A stretch of DNA of 64,000 nt, taken from the NCBI RefSeq assembly GCF_018069875.1, contig NZ_JAGQDF010000005.1, positions 1 to 64,000 of the forward strand, read 5' to 3'. Shown one piece after another: positions 45,209 to 54,485 of this stretch. The translations under genes were made by a program, and so were the position numbers. This DNA comes from Ideonella alba. GTDB lineage: Bacteria > Pseudomonadota > Gammaproteobacteria > Burkholderiales > Burkholderiaceae_C. Under the pieces are notes generated by a model. That model searched no databases. It worked only from the letters and a program-made list of their open reading frames with translations, and was not told the DNA's origin. Numbering within the stretch: the stretch's first letter is position 1; every line of letters begins with the position of its first letter.

Positions 45209-46210
45209 ATGGACAATGTGGATCTGCAGGTGCTGCGCCAGGTCGTGACCTGGCGCGAGGCTGGACATGCGGTGGTGATGGGCACGATCACCCGCACCTG
45301 GGGCTCGGCGCCGCGGCCGGTGGGCTCGGTGGTGGCGGTGCGCGATGACGGCCAGATCGCCGGTTCGGTGTCGGGCGGCTGCATCGAGGACGACCTGATC
45401 GCCCGCATGCGCGAGAAGGCCCTGGTGGCCGACGCGCCACAGGTGGTGCGCTACGGCGTGTCGGGCGACGAGGCCGCGCGCTTCGGCCTGCCCTGTGGCG
45501 GCACGCTGGAGCTGGTGCTGGAGCCGCTGGCGTCGCACAGCCTGGTCGAGGACCTGCTGCAGCGCCTGGCCGATGGCCAGCGGGTGCGGCGCACGCTGGA
45601 TCTGCGCAGCGGGGCGGTGAAGCTGGCCTCGGCCGAGGGTGCCGACACCGTGTTGCTGGACGAGACCACGCTGGTCTCCACGCACGGCCCGCACTGGCGG
45701 CTGATGGTGATCGGCGCCGGCCAGATGACGGTCTACCTGGCGCAGATGGCGCAGGCGCTGGACTACCAGGTCACGGTCTGCGACCCGCGCGAGGAGTACC
45801 TGCCCGAATTGCCCGGCGTGCAGCGCACCCGCGAGATGCCCGACGACGCGGTGATCGCGATGAAGCCAGACGCCCACACCGCGGTGATCGCGCTGACCCA
45901 CGACCCCAAGCTGGACGATCTGGCGCTGATGGAGGCGCTCAGGAGCCCCTGCTTCTACGTCGGCGCGATTGGCTCGCGCGTCAACCAGGCCAAGCGCAAG
46001 CAGCGCCTGGCCGAGCACTTCGGCATGACCGAGGCCGAGCTGGCGCGGCTGCACGGCCCGGTGGGCATCAAGAACGGCGCGCGCACGCCGCCCGAGATCG
46101 CGGTGTCCATCCTGGCCGAGCTGACGGCCATCCGCTACGGCTGGGAGATCCCCGAGCCCCGCTTCGTGGGCGGCGCGGCGACCAGCGTCACGGCCGGCTG
46201 CGTGGTGTAG
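45209..46210 (+). CDS. XdhC family protein (molybdenum-enzyme maturation)
   Basis: This 333-residue protein has the XdhC/CoxI N-terminal domain with its cysteines in VSGGCIEDDL and GLPCGGTLEL, and a C-terminal Rossmann domain (VIGAGQMTVYLAQM, FYVGAIGSRVNQAKR, GPVGIKNGARTPPEIAVSILAE). XdhC proteins bind molybdenum cofactor, help its sulfuration and insert it into xanthine-dehydrogenase-type enzymes. No such enzyme lies in the window, so the client is elsewhere; the W/Mo aldehyde oxidoreductase at 59604 uses a different cofactor form. It stands alone before the PQQ-receptor gene. Confidence 0.9.
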   Translation: MDNVDLQVLRQVVTWREAGHAVVMGTITRTWGSAPRPVGSVVAVRDDGQIAGSVSGGCIEDDLIARMREKALVADAPQVVRYGVSGDEAARFGLPCGGTLELVLEPLASHSLVEDLLQRLADGQRVRRTLDLRSGAVKLASAEGADTVLLDETTLVSTHGPHWRLMVIGAGQMTVYLAQMAQALDYQVTVCDPREEYLPELPGVQRTREMPDDAVIAMKPDAHTAVIALTHDPKLDDLALMEALRSPCFYVGAIGSRVNQAKRKQRLAEHFGMTEAELARLHGPVGIKNGARTPPEIAVSILAELTAIRYGWEIPEPRFVGGAATSVTAGCVV

Positions 46211-46327
46211 CCCCCACACCTGGGGCAAGCCCTGATCCCCGGGGCGCCGTGGCGCGCGCCGGGCAGTGTCACGTCCTGGCGCATTGATCGGGGTTTTCGC
46301 GAACTTTGCGGGCGCGCGCCGTCCGGG

Positions 46328-46343
46328 TCTGATGCGGATCAGA
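46328..46343. promoter_or_regulatory. Inverted repeat upstream of the PQQ receptor gene
   Basis: TCTGAT and ATCAGA form a perfect 6-base dyad around GCGG, 36 bases before the receptor start. The layout resembles CRP/FNR-type sites (TTGAT-N4-ATCAA) with one substitution per arm. It is a candidate operator; no such regulator gene lies in the window. Confidence 0.35.
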
Positions 46344-46378
46344 TCGCGGCCGTTTCGGCTGCTGCTCAATCGCGCCCC

Positions 46379-48487
46379 ATGATTCGACACCACTGTTCCC
46401 TGCTCCGCCCTGTCGCGCTGGCCGTGCTGGCCGCCTGTTTCCCGTCCGTCCAGGCCCAGGACGCCGCCGCCACCCAGGTGGTGGTCAGCGGCAGCGCCGC
46501 GCCGCGCGCCGCCGACCTGGTGCCCTTCGCGATCGGCGTGGTCGACCGCGACACGATCAGCGCCGCCGGCCCGGGCATCAACCTCAGCGAGGCCATCGGC
46601 CGCGTGCCCGGCATCGTCGTCAACAACCGCAGCAACTACGCCCAGGACCTGCAGATCAGCGCCCGCGGCTTTGGCGCGCGGGCCGGCTTCGGCGTGCGTG
46701 GCATCCGCCTGTACACCGACGGCATCCCGGCCAGCGGCCCCGACGGCCAGGGTCAGGTCTCGCAATTCGACCTGGTCAATGCGCAGCGCATCGAGGTGCT
46801 GCGCGGGCCGTTCTCGGCGCTCTACGGCAACAGCTCGGGCGGCGTGATCTCGCTGTTCAGCGCACCGGTCAAGGGCCCCGAGGCCGACTTCAGCGTCGAT
46901 GGCGGCAGCGACGGTCTGCGTCAGGTGCGGGCCTCGGTGGGGGCCCTGACCAGCGCGGGCATCGGCGTGCGCGCCTCGCTGACACAGATGACGCTGGACG
47001 GCTTCCGGCCGCAGAGCGCCGCCAACCGCACGCTGGGCACGCTGCGCGGCGCCTGGGAAGAGGGCAACGACCGCGTCGTGCTGCAACTCAACCACCTGCG
47101 CCAGAACGCGCAGGACGCGCTGGGCCTGAACCGCGCCGACTTCAACGCCGATCCCTACCAGACCACGCAGGTGGCGATCGACTTCAACACCCGCAAGGAA
47201 CTGGCCCAGACCCAGGTGGGCGGCAGCTGGACGCACCGCTTCGACGCCGGCGCGCTGCGCGAGGCGAGCCTGGCGGGCTACAGCGGCCAGCGCAGCGTCA
47301 CGCAGTGGCAGGCCATCCCGGTGGCGGCGCAGGGCAGCCCGCGCCATGGCGGCGGCGTGGTCGATTTCGACCGCGGCTTCCATGGCGCCGAGGCCCGGCT
47401 GCGCTGGGGCTGGGACGCGCTGGACCTGGTGGTCGGTGCGGCGCTGGACAGCCAGCGCGATGACCGCCGCGGCTATGAGAACTTCATCGGCAGCACGCTG
47501 GGCGTGACCGGCCGGCTGCGGCGTGACGAGGTGGACCGCGCCGACACGCGCGACGTCTTCGCCCAGGCCGACTGGCAGCTGAACCCCACGCTGGCGCTGA
47601 GCGCCGGCCTGCGCCACGGCAAGGTCAGCCTGTCGGCCGACGACGCCTACCTGGCCAATGGCGACGATTCCGGCGAGGTCCGCTACACCTACACCAACCC
47701 GGTGCTGGGCCTGCGCTGGCAGGTGGCGCCGGGCTGGCAGCTGCATGCCAGCGTGGCCCGGGGTGTGGAGGCGCCCACGCTGGGCGAGCTGGCCTACCGG
47801 CCCGATGGCCAGGGCGGCTTCAACACCGCGCTGAAGGCCCAGACCAGCCGCCAGGCCGAGCTGGGTGCGCGCTGGCGCGCCCAGGCCTGGCAGCTCGATG
47901 CAACGCTGTTCCACACCCAGGTCGACGACGAACTGAGCACCGCCACCAACAGCGGCGGCCGCTCCAGCTTCCAGAACGTGGGCCGCACCCGCCGCCAGGG
48001 CGCCGAGCTGTCCGCCGCCTGGCGCCCGGCCAGCGGCTGGCGCGCGGCCACCGCGCTGACCTGGCTGGACGCCACCTACCTGGACGCCTTCAAGACCTGC
48101 GCGGGCACGCCCTGTACCGCGCCCACCGCCGATGTGGCGGCCGGCAACCGCGTGGCCGGTGCGCCGCGCAGCACCGGCTTTGCCGAGCTGGCCTGGCGTG
48201 ATGCGCGCTGGGGCGAGTTCGGCCTGGAAGCGCGCGGCGCCGGCAGGGTGGCGGTGAACGACCGCAACACCGACTTTGCCGGCGGCTACGGCGTGCTGGC
48301 GCTGCGCTGGCGCAAGGCCTACACGCTGCCCGACGGCACCCGCGCCGAGTTGCTGGCGCGCGTCGACAACCTGGCCGACCGCGCCTATGCCGGCAGCGTG
48401 ATCGTCAACGACGGCAACGGCCGCTTCTTCGAGCCGGGCGCGCCGCGCAGCGTGCTGCTGGGCCTGCGCCTGGGACTGGGGCGCTGA
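46379..48487 (+). CDS. pqqU: TonB-dependent PQQ receptor (PqqU/YncD type)
   Basis: This 702-residue receptor closely follows E. coli YncD (PqqU), which takes up pyrroloquinoline quinone. Shared landmarks are INLSEAIGRVPGIVVNNRSN, YAQDLQISARGFGARAGFG, GIRLYTDGIPASGPDGQGQ, RPDGQGGFN and, near the end, RVDNLADRAYAGSVIVNDGN followed by GRFFEPG. Length also agrees. A signal peptide ends at SVQAQ. It lies three bases before two quinoprotein-relay genes and upstream of a PQQ-dependent dehydrogenase operon, so importing PQQ for that enzyme is the obvious role. No PQQ biosynthesis genes are in the window. Assignment is by my recollection of the YncD sequence. Confidence 0.87.
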   Translation: MIRHHCSLLRPVALAVLAACFPSVQAQDAAATQVVVSGSAAPRAADLVPFAIGVVDRDTISAAGPGINLSEAIGRVPGIVVNNRSNYAQDLQISARGFGARAGFGVRGIRLYTDGIPASGPDGQGQVSQFDLVNAQRIEVLRGPFSALYGNSSGGVISLFSAPVKGPEADFSVDGGSDGLRQVRASVGALTSAGIGVRASLTQMTLDGFRPQSAANRTLGTLRGAWEEGNDRVVLQLNHLRQNAQDALGLNRADFNADPYQTTQVAIDFNTRKELAQTQVGGSWTHRFDAGALREASLAGYSGQRSVTQWQAIPVAAQGSPRHGGGVVDFDRGFHGAEARLRWGWDALDLVVGAALDSQRDDRRGYENFIGSTLGVTGRLRRDEVDRADTRDVFAQADWQLNPTLALSAGLRHGKVSLSADDAYLANGDDSGEVRYTYTNPVLGLRWQVAPGWQLHASVARGVEAPTLGELAYRPDGQGGFNTALKAQTSRQAELGARWRAQAWQLDATLFHTQVDDELSTATNSGGRSSFQNVGRTRRQGAELSAAWRPASGWRAATALTWLDATYLDAFKTCAGTPCTAPTADVAAGNRVAGAPRSTGFAELAWRDARWGEFGLEARGAGRVAVNDRNTDFAGGYGVLALRWRKAYTLPDGTRAELLARVDNLADRAYAGSVIVNDGNGRFFEPGAPRSVLLGLRLGLGR

Positions 48488-48489
48488 CC

Positions 48490-49284
48490 ATGCCGGTGCG
48501 TCGCGACTGCCTGCGCTGGCTCGGGGCGGCAGCCGCGCTGGCCGGCGGCCTGGGCGCGCGCGCCGATGAGTTCGAGGGCGACCCCTACCGCTCGCACGTC
48601 TGGATCGACATGCGCCGCGAGTACCTGGGCGGCGGCCGGGTGGTCTATGACGAGCGGGTGCAGGTGCAGGCCCCGGCCTTCGCCGAAGACCCGATGAACG
48701 TGCCGGTGAGCGTGCGTGTCGATCCGGCGCTGGGCCCGATCGAGCAGATCCTGGTGCTGGTCGACCGCAACCCGATCAAGCGGGTGGTGGCCTTCCAGCC
48801 GATGCTGGCGCTGCCCAGCCTCTCGCTGCGCTTCAAGCTGGAGCAGGCCTCGCCGATCCGCGCCGCCGCGCGCACCGCCGATGGCGTGTGGCACGTCGGC
48901 GGCACCGAGATCGACTCGGCCGGCGGCGGTTGCACGGTCAGCGGTGACAGCCGCAAGGACGGCAGCTGGTCGCGCACTCTGGGTGAGCTCAGCGGCCGCG
49001 TCTTTGCGCTGCAGAGCGAAGGCCCCTCCAGCCCGGCGGCGCGCTTGCGCCTGCGTGTGATGCACCCGATGGACACCGGCCTGGTGGGCGGCGTGCCGGC
49101 CTTCTTCGTCAACCGCCTGTCGGTGCAGGACGGGCAGGGGCGCGAGCTGGCCCGGCTGCAGGCCTTCGAGCCGGTCAGCGAGAACCCGGTGTTCAGCCTG
49201 GATTTCCGCAGCCCGCCGGAGGGCGGCGTGCGCATCGTCGGGGCTGACAACAACGGCAACCGCATCGACGGGCGACTGCCGTGA
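48490..49284 (+). CDS. Quinoprotein dehydrogenase-associated SoxYZ-like carrier protein
   Basis: This 264-residue exported protein has a signal peptide (LGAAAALAGGLGARA). An N-terminal SoxY-like domain contains the carrier cysteine in a GGGCTVSG motif (C148), comparable to the GGCGG tail of SoxY, and a C-terminal SoxZ-like domain (RLRVMHPMDTGLV, FFVNRLSV). Fused SoxYZ-like carriers of this kind cluster with PQQ-dependent alcohol dehydrogenases and are thought to relay an intermediate or protect the quinoprotein. It is joined to the next gene by a GTGA overlap. Confidence 0.85.
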   Translation: MPVRRDCLRWLGAAAALAGGLGARADEFEGDPYRSHVWIDMRREYLGGGRVVYDERVQVQAPAFAEDPMNVPVSVRVDPALGPIEQILVLVDRNPIKRVVAFQPMLALPSLSLRFKLEQASPIRAAARTADGVWHVGGTEIDSAGGGCTVSGDSRKDGSWSRTLGELSGRVFALQSEGPSSPAARLRLRVMHPMDTGLVGGVPAFFVNRLSVQDGQGRELARLQAFEPVSENPVFSLDFRSPPEGGVRIVGADNNGNRIDGRLP

Positions 49285-50276
49285 GGTGGCCGCAGATCAG
49301 CACGCCCCTGGGGGCGTTGGGGCTGGCCCTGGTGCTGGTGCTGCTGGCCGCGTTGCCTTCGTGGGTGCAGGCCGCGCCGGATCCGGTCACCCAGGACTAC
49401 CGCCTGCAGGCGCGTGCGCTGGCCCCTGGCGTATGGGTGGTCGAAGGCGCGAACGACGACTTCAGCGTGGCCAATGGCTGCAACATCATCAACACCGGCT
49501 TCATCGCCACCGGTGCAGGCGTGGTGGTCATCAACACCGGCCCGAGCCGGCGGTATGGCGAGCAGTTGCGCGCCCTGATCGCCCGCACCACGCCCGAGCC
49601 GGTGGTGCAGGTGCTGCAGCTGAACCTGCACCCCGACTACTTCCTGGGCGACCAGGCCTTTGCCGACGTGCCACGGCGCGCCACCGCCTCCACGCGGGCG
49701 GGCGTGGCGCGCGAAGCGGCCGCCTACGAAACCAACCTCTACCGCCTGTGCGGCGACTGGATGAAGGGCACCGAAACCCTGGCGCCCGACACCGACCTGG
49801 TGGTGCCGCCCGAGGGCCTGCGCTGGCGCATCGGCTCGCGCGAGCTGGAATTGCGCGAGTGGCGCGGCCACACCGACTCTGACCTGGTGCTGTTCGACCG
49901 CGCCAGTGGCGTGGCCTTCGTCGGCGGCCTGGTCTTTGCCGACCGCATTCCCACCACGCCGCATGCCCGCATCCCCGACTGGCTGGCCAGCCTGGATGCG
50001 CTGCAGGCCCAGGGCCTGCGCACCGTGGTGCCCAGCCATGGACCGGTGCACGAGGGCACGCGCGGCCTGGCGCAGACGCGGCGCTACCTGCAGTGGCTGG
50101 ATGGCCACTTCCGCCGCGCCGCGCAGCAGGGCTGGGAGATGAACGAGCTTCTGCGCGCGCCCGTGCCCGAAGAGTTCCGCGCCTGGGCTGCGTTCCGCAC
50201 CGAGTACGTGCGCAACGTGGCCCACCTGTATCCGCGCTACGAGCGCGAGGCGCTGGCCGCCGCGGCCCGGCGCTGA
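49281..50276 (+). CDS. Quinoprotein relay metallo-beta-lactamase-fold protein (SoxH-like)
   Basis: This 331-residue exported protein starts at a GTG overlapping the carrier stop. It has a signal anchor (LGLALVLVLLAALPSWVQAA) and an MBL fold: NGCNIINTGFIATGAGVVVINTG, the metal loop, GHTDSD (H197) and VPSHGPV (H253). The metal loop reads NLHPDY (115-120) instead of HxHxDH, so two expected ligands are replaced by Asn and Tyr. It may bind a single metal or have lost hydrolase activity. It is a partner of the SoxYZ-like carrier in the quinoprotein relay set. Confidence 0.82.
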   Translation: MRWPQISTPLGALGLALVLVLLAALPSWVQAAPDPVTQDYRLQARALAPGVWVVEGANDDFSVANGCNIINTGFIATGAGVVVINTGPSRRYGEQLRALIARTTPEPVVQVLQLNLHPDYFLGDQAFADVPRRATASTRAGVAREAAAYETNLYRLCGDWMKGTETLAPDTDLVVPPEGLRWRIGSRELELREWRGHTDSDLVLFDRASGVAFVGGLVFADRIPTTPHARIPDWLASLDALQAQGLRTVVPSHGPVHEGTRGLAQTRRYLQWLDGHFRRAAQQGWEMNELLRAPVPEEFRAWAAFRTEYVRNVAHLYPRYEREALAAAARR

Positions 50277-50282
50277 TCAGGC

Positions 50283-51416
50283 CTACTCGGCAGCGTGGCG
50301 GGCCTCGTGCGCTTCCTTGCGGGTGCGGAAATGCCACCAGGGCAGGGCCCGGGTCAGCGACAGCACCTCGCCCGGCGTGTTCAGCGCATAGCCGGGCAGC
50401 GCCGAGACGGCCTGGTGCATCGGTGCGCCGGCCAGGGCCTCGCACAGCTGCTGCACCGCCGGGTGCTGCAGCGCATCCTTCAGGCAGACCAGGAAGTAGT
50501 CTTCCTCGACCAGCGGCACCAGGTCCAGGCCGAACTGCTCGGCCGCCGCGGCAATGCCCACGCCGGCATCGCCCAGGCCGCTGGCGATGGCCGCGGCCAC
50601 GGCCAGGTGGCTGTCCTCCACCACCTCGTGGTAGCGCGGCACGAAGCTGCTGGACAGGCCTTGCTGGGCCAGCAGGTGATCGGTCAGCAGCCGGGTGCCC
50701 GAGCCTTCCTGGCGGTTGATGAAGCGCACCGAGCCGCTGGCCAGGTCCGCCAGGCCGCGCAGGCGCAGCGGGTTGCCGCGCGCCACCATCAGGCCCTGGG
50801 TGCGCCGGGTGCAGCCGATCAACTTGTGCACGCCGGGCTTGAGCAGCGGCTTGAGCGCCTCGGCGAACAGGTTGCGCGCGTCCTCCAGCGGCGGGACGTG
50901 GAAGCCCGCCACGGTGCAGCGGCCCTCGGACAGCGCGCGCAGCGCGTCCATGCTGCCGGCAAAGCGCAGGTCGATGTGCAGGCGGTGGTGCTCGGCGGCG
51001 CACTCGCGCAGTGCCGGCAGCGCCAGGTCATGGCTGGCGTAGATGGTGAGCACCTGGTGGCTGCCGTCCAGCGCCTCGGCCAGCACGCGCTCCAGCTCGG
51101 AGCGCAGCGCCTCGATGTGCGGCGTCATGCGGGTGCGAGCGCGCGCCTCGGCCCACAGCAGCCGCTCGGCAAAGGGCGTCAGCCGCGCCGGCTGGCCCTT
51201 GGCCCACAGCACCAGCGGCTCGCCGATCACCAGCTCCCACTGCTTGAGCGCGCCCCAGACGTGGCGGTAGGAGGCGCCGGTGGCGGTGGCCGCGTGCTGG
51301 ATCGAGCCGTGCTGGCGCAGCGCCGAGAGCAGGTCGAACAGCGGGTTCTGGATGTCCGCGCCGCGCTGGCCGTCCGACTGGAAGCTGTACTGGAGATGGA
51401 CGCCGCGGGATTTCAT
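50283..51416 (-). CDS. ModE-like regulator with fused substrate-binding domain
   Basis: This 377-residue protein has an N-terminal LysR/ModE-type winged helix (about 25-110: NPLFDLLSALRQHGSIQHAATATGASYRHVWGALKQWE) fused to a periplasmic-binding-protein-like domain (about 120-340: VLTIYASHDLALPALRE, GRCTVAGFHVPP, FINRQEGSGTRLLTDHLL, VAAAIASGLGDAGVGIAAAAEQFGLDLVPL). The second domain resembles ModA/TupA-like oxyanion binders, so it may sense molybdate or tungstate, or an organic ligand. It is divergent from the MoxR gene. Candidate targets are the palindromes before the W/Mo enzyme and quinoprotein operons. It starts at ATG 51416 after a GGAACCTCCTC-type leader on its strand. Confidence 0.83.
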   Translation of the reverse strand: MKSRGVHLQYSFQSDGQRGADIQNPLFDLLSALRQHGSIQHAATATGASYRHVWGALKQWELVIGEPLVLWAKGQPARLTPFAERLLWAEARARTRMTPHIEALRSELERVLAEALDGSHQVLTIYASHDLALPALRECAAEHHRLHIDLRFAGSMDALRALSEGRCTVAGFHVPPLEDARNLFAEALKPLLKPGVHKLIGCTRRTQGLMVARGNPLRLRGLADLASGSVRFINRQEGSGTRLLTDHLLAQQGLSSSFVPRYHEVVEDSHLAVAAAIASGLGDAGVGIAAAAEQFGLDLVPLVEEDYFLVCLKDALQHPAVQQLCEALAGAPMHQAVSALPGYALNTPGEVLSLTRALPWWHFRTRKEAHEARHAAE

Positions 51417-51497
51417 GAGGAGGTTCCAAGGTGAACGATAACCGATGCCCCGGCGCGGCGCCTTGCCGCCCCCTTCACGCCCACCGACAATCCTGCC

Positions 51498-52885
<1,388 letters not shown>

Positions 52886-52889
<4 letters not shown>

Positions 52890-54397
52890 ATGCGGGCCAC
52901 AGTGGCGACGTCAGTGGCCACGGCCCCCTCGACCGGCCCTATGACGCGCTGGCGCCCTTGCCGCGCGGCGTGTGGCTGGGCAGCCTGGTCAATGCCACCG
53001 GCGAGCGCGCGGCGCGGCTGCGCGACGCCCAGCGCTGGCTGCAGTCGCTGACTGCTGGCGAACTGCCCCCGGCCGATGCGGATTTCGGCGATGCTGCGGC
53101 GGCGGCCGCGCTGCGCCAGGCGGTGGGCGAGCTGAAGCTGCCGGCCATGGGCCGCGGCGTGCCCTCGCTGGCCGAGCAGGTGCTGCGCGCGGTGCTGTGG
53201 CACCTGGACCGCATCGCCGACCACCAGCCGCGGCTGACGCGGGACGAGGCCATCGTCGAGGTGGCCGCCGAGTTCGCCGCGGCCTGGCAGTTCGAGACCC
53301 AGGGCCTGGAAGAGTCGCTGGCGCTGCTGCAGGGCCTGGGCGACCTGGCGCAGCTGCGCTGGGACGAGCTGCGCGGCCAGCTCAGCGGCCGGCCCTGGCA
53401 GGCCGCACGCCGGGCCGCCGAGTGGCTGCAGCAGCTGCCCGAGCTGGCCGCGTTGATCCGTCGCCTGGGACGCGTCGAGCGCAGCGCGCAGCCGCTGCCC
53501 CAGGCCGCCCCGCCCGAGCCCGGCGACCTGGCGCCAGTGCCGCTGCGTCCGGTCGAGACCCGCCTGCCCGATGCGCCAGGTGAGCTCACCGGCATCCATT
53601 TCACCGGCCGTCCCGAGCGCATGCTGGCCAGCGAGGCGGTGATGCTGCGCCACCCGGTGCTGCGCCGCCTCTGGCGCGCCCGCCATGCCGAATCGCGCCT
53701 GCTGGGCTGGGACAGCGAGGCGGTGCTGATGGACTGGCACCCCGACCCCGCCGGCCGCCCCCAGGCCAGCACGCCGCCACGGCGCGACGAGGCGCTGGAG
53801 CGCGGGCCGATCGTGCTGTGCCTGGACACCTCGGGCTCGATGCGCGGCGCCCCCGAGAACGTCGCCAAGGCGGTGGTCATCGCCGCGCTGCGCGCTGCGC
53901 ACGAGGCCGGGCGCGGCTGCTGCCTGATCGCCTTTGGCGGTCCGGGCGAGCTGGTCGAGCGCGAACTGGGCACCGGCCGGCAGGGCCTGCAGGCAGTGCT
54001 GGACCTGATGGGGCAGGGCTTTGACGGTGGCACCGATGTGCAGACGCCGATCGAGCGCGCGATCGAGCGGGTCCATGAAGCACGCTGGCGCAGCGCCGAT
54101 GTGCTGGTGGTCAGCGACGGTGAGTTCGGCTGCGTGCCGGCCACGCTGGCGCGGCTGGACGAGGCCCGCGCGCGGCTGGGTCTGCGCGTGCAGGGCGTGC
54201 TGGTCGGCGACCGCGAGACGCTGGGCCTGCTGGAAGTCTGCGATGACATCCACTGGGTGCGCGACTGGCGCCGCTATGCCGACGCGGCCGAGGGCGGCGA
54301 CGGCCGCGGCTACTCGCCGGTGCACAGCAAGAGCCTGACGGCGCTGTACTTCCCGAACGCGCTGTCCTCGCGCGCCGCCCGCCACGCCGGACGCTGA
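52886..54397 (+). CDS. VWA-domain partner of MoxR (ViaA-like)
   Basis: This 503-residue protein starts at a GTG overlapping the MoxR stop. Its first two thirds are helical. The C-terminal VWA domain has a complete MIDAS: DTSGS (314-318), a threonine in GGTDVQTP and VVSDGEFG. It is related to ViaA and YehP-like proteins that work with RavA/MoxR ATPases. It probably targets a client, possibly the quinoprotein downstream or the W/Mo enzyme, but gene order is the only evidence. The gene ends 88 bases before the xoxF-type gene. Confidence 0.87.
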
Positions 54398-54427
54398 ACG
54401 TCAACCCCCCACGTTCAGGGGGCTGGC

Positions 54428-54449
54428 TATAAATGTGCATATTGCACAT
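54428..54449 (+). promoter_or_regulatory. Promoter -10 box and perfect palindrome before the xoxF-type operon
   Basis: TATAAA (54428-54433) is followed by a perfect dyad with arms ATGTGCA (54433-54439) and TGCACAT (54443-54449) around TAT. The palindrome would overlap the transcription start, a position suited to a repressor. The dehydrogenase start lies 37 bases downstream with a GAGGAG ribosome-binding site. The regulator is unknown; a lanthanide, alcohol or oxyanion switch is possible. Confidence 0.5.
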
Positions 54450-54485
54450 GATCAAGGCTCCAGTCACCGCAACGAGGAGACGCGC

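Noticed and set aside
46211-46224. Short CCCC/GGGG hairpin after xdhC as a terminator
   Set aside because: Four base pairs and no U-run; too weak to call.
45080-47914. A 944-codon minus-strand open frame opposite xdhC and the PQQ receptor gene
   Set aside because: Composition is typical of an antisense shadow; both plus-strand genes have full family matches.
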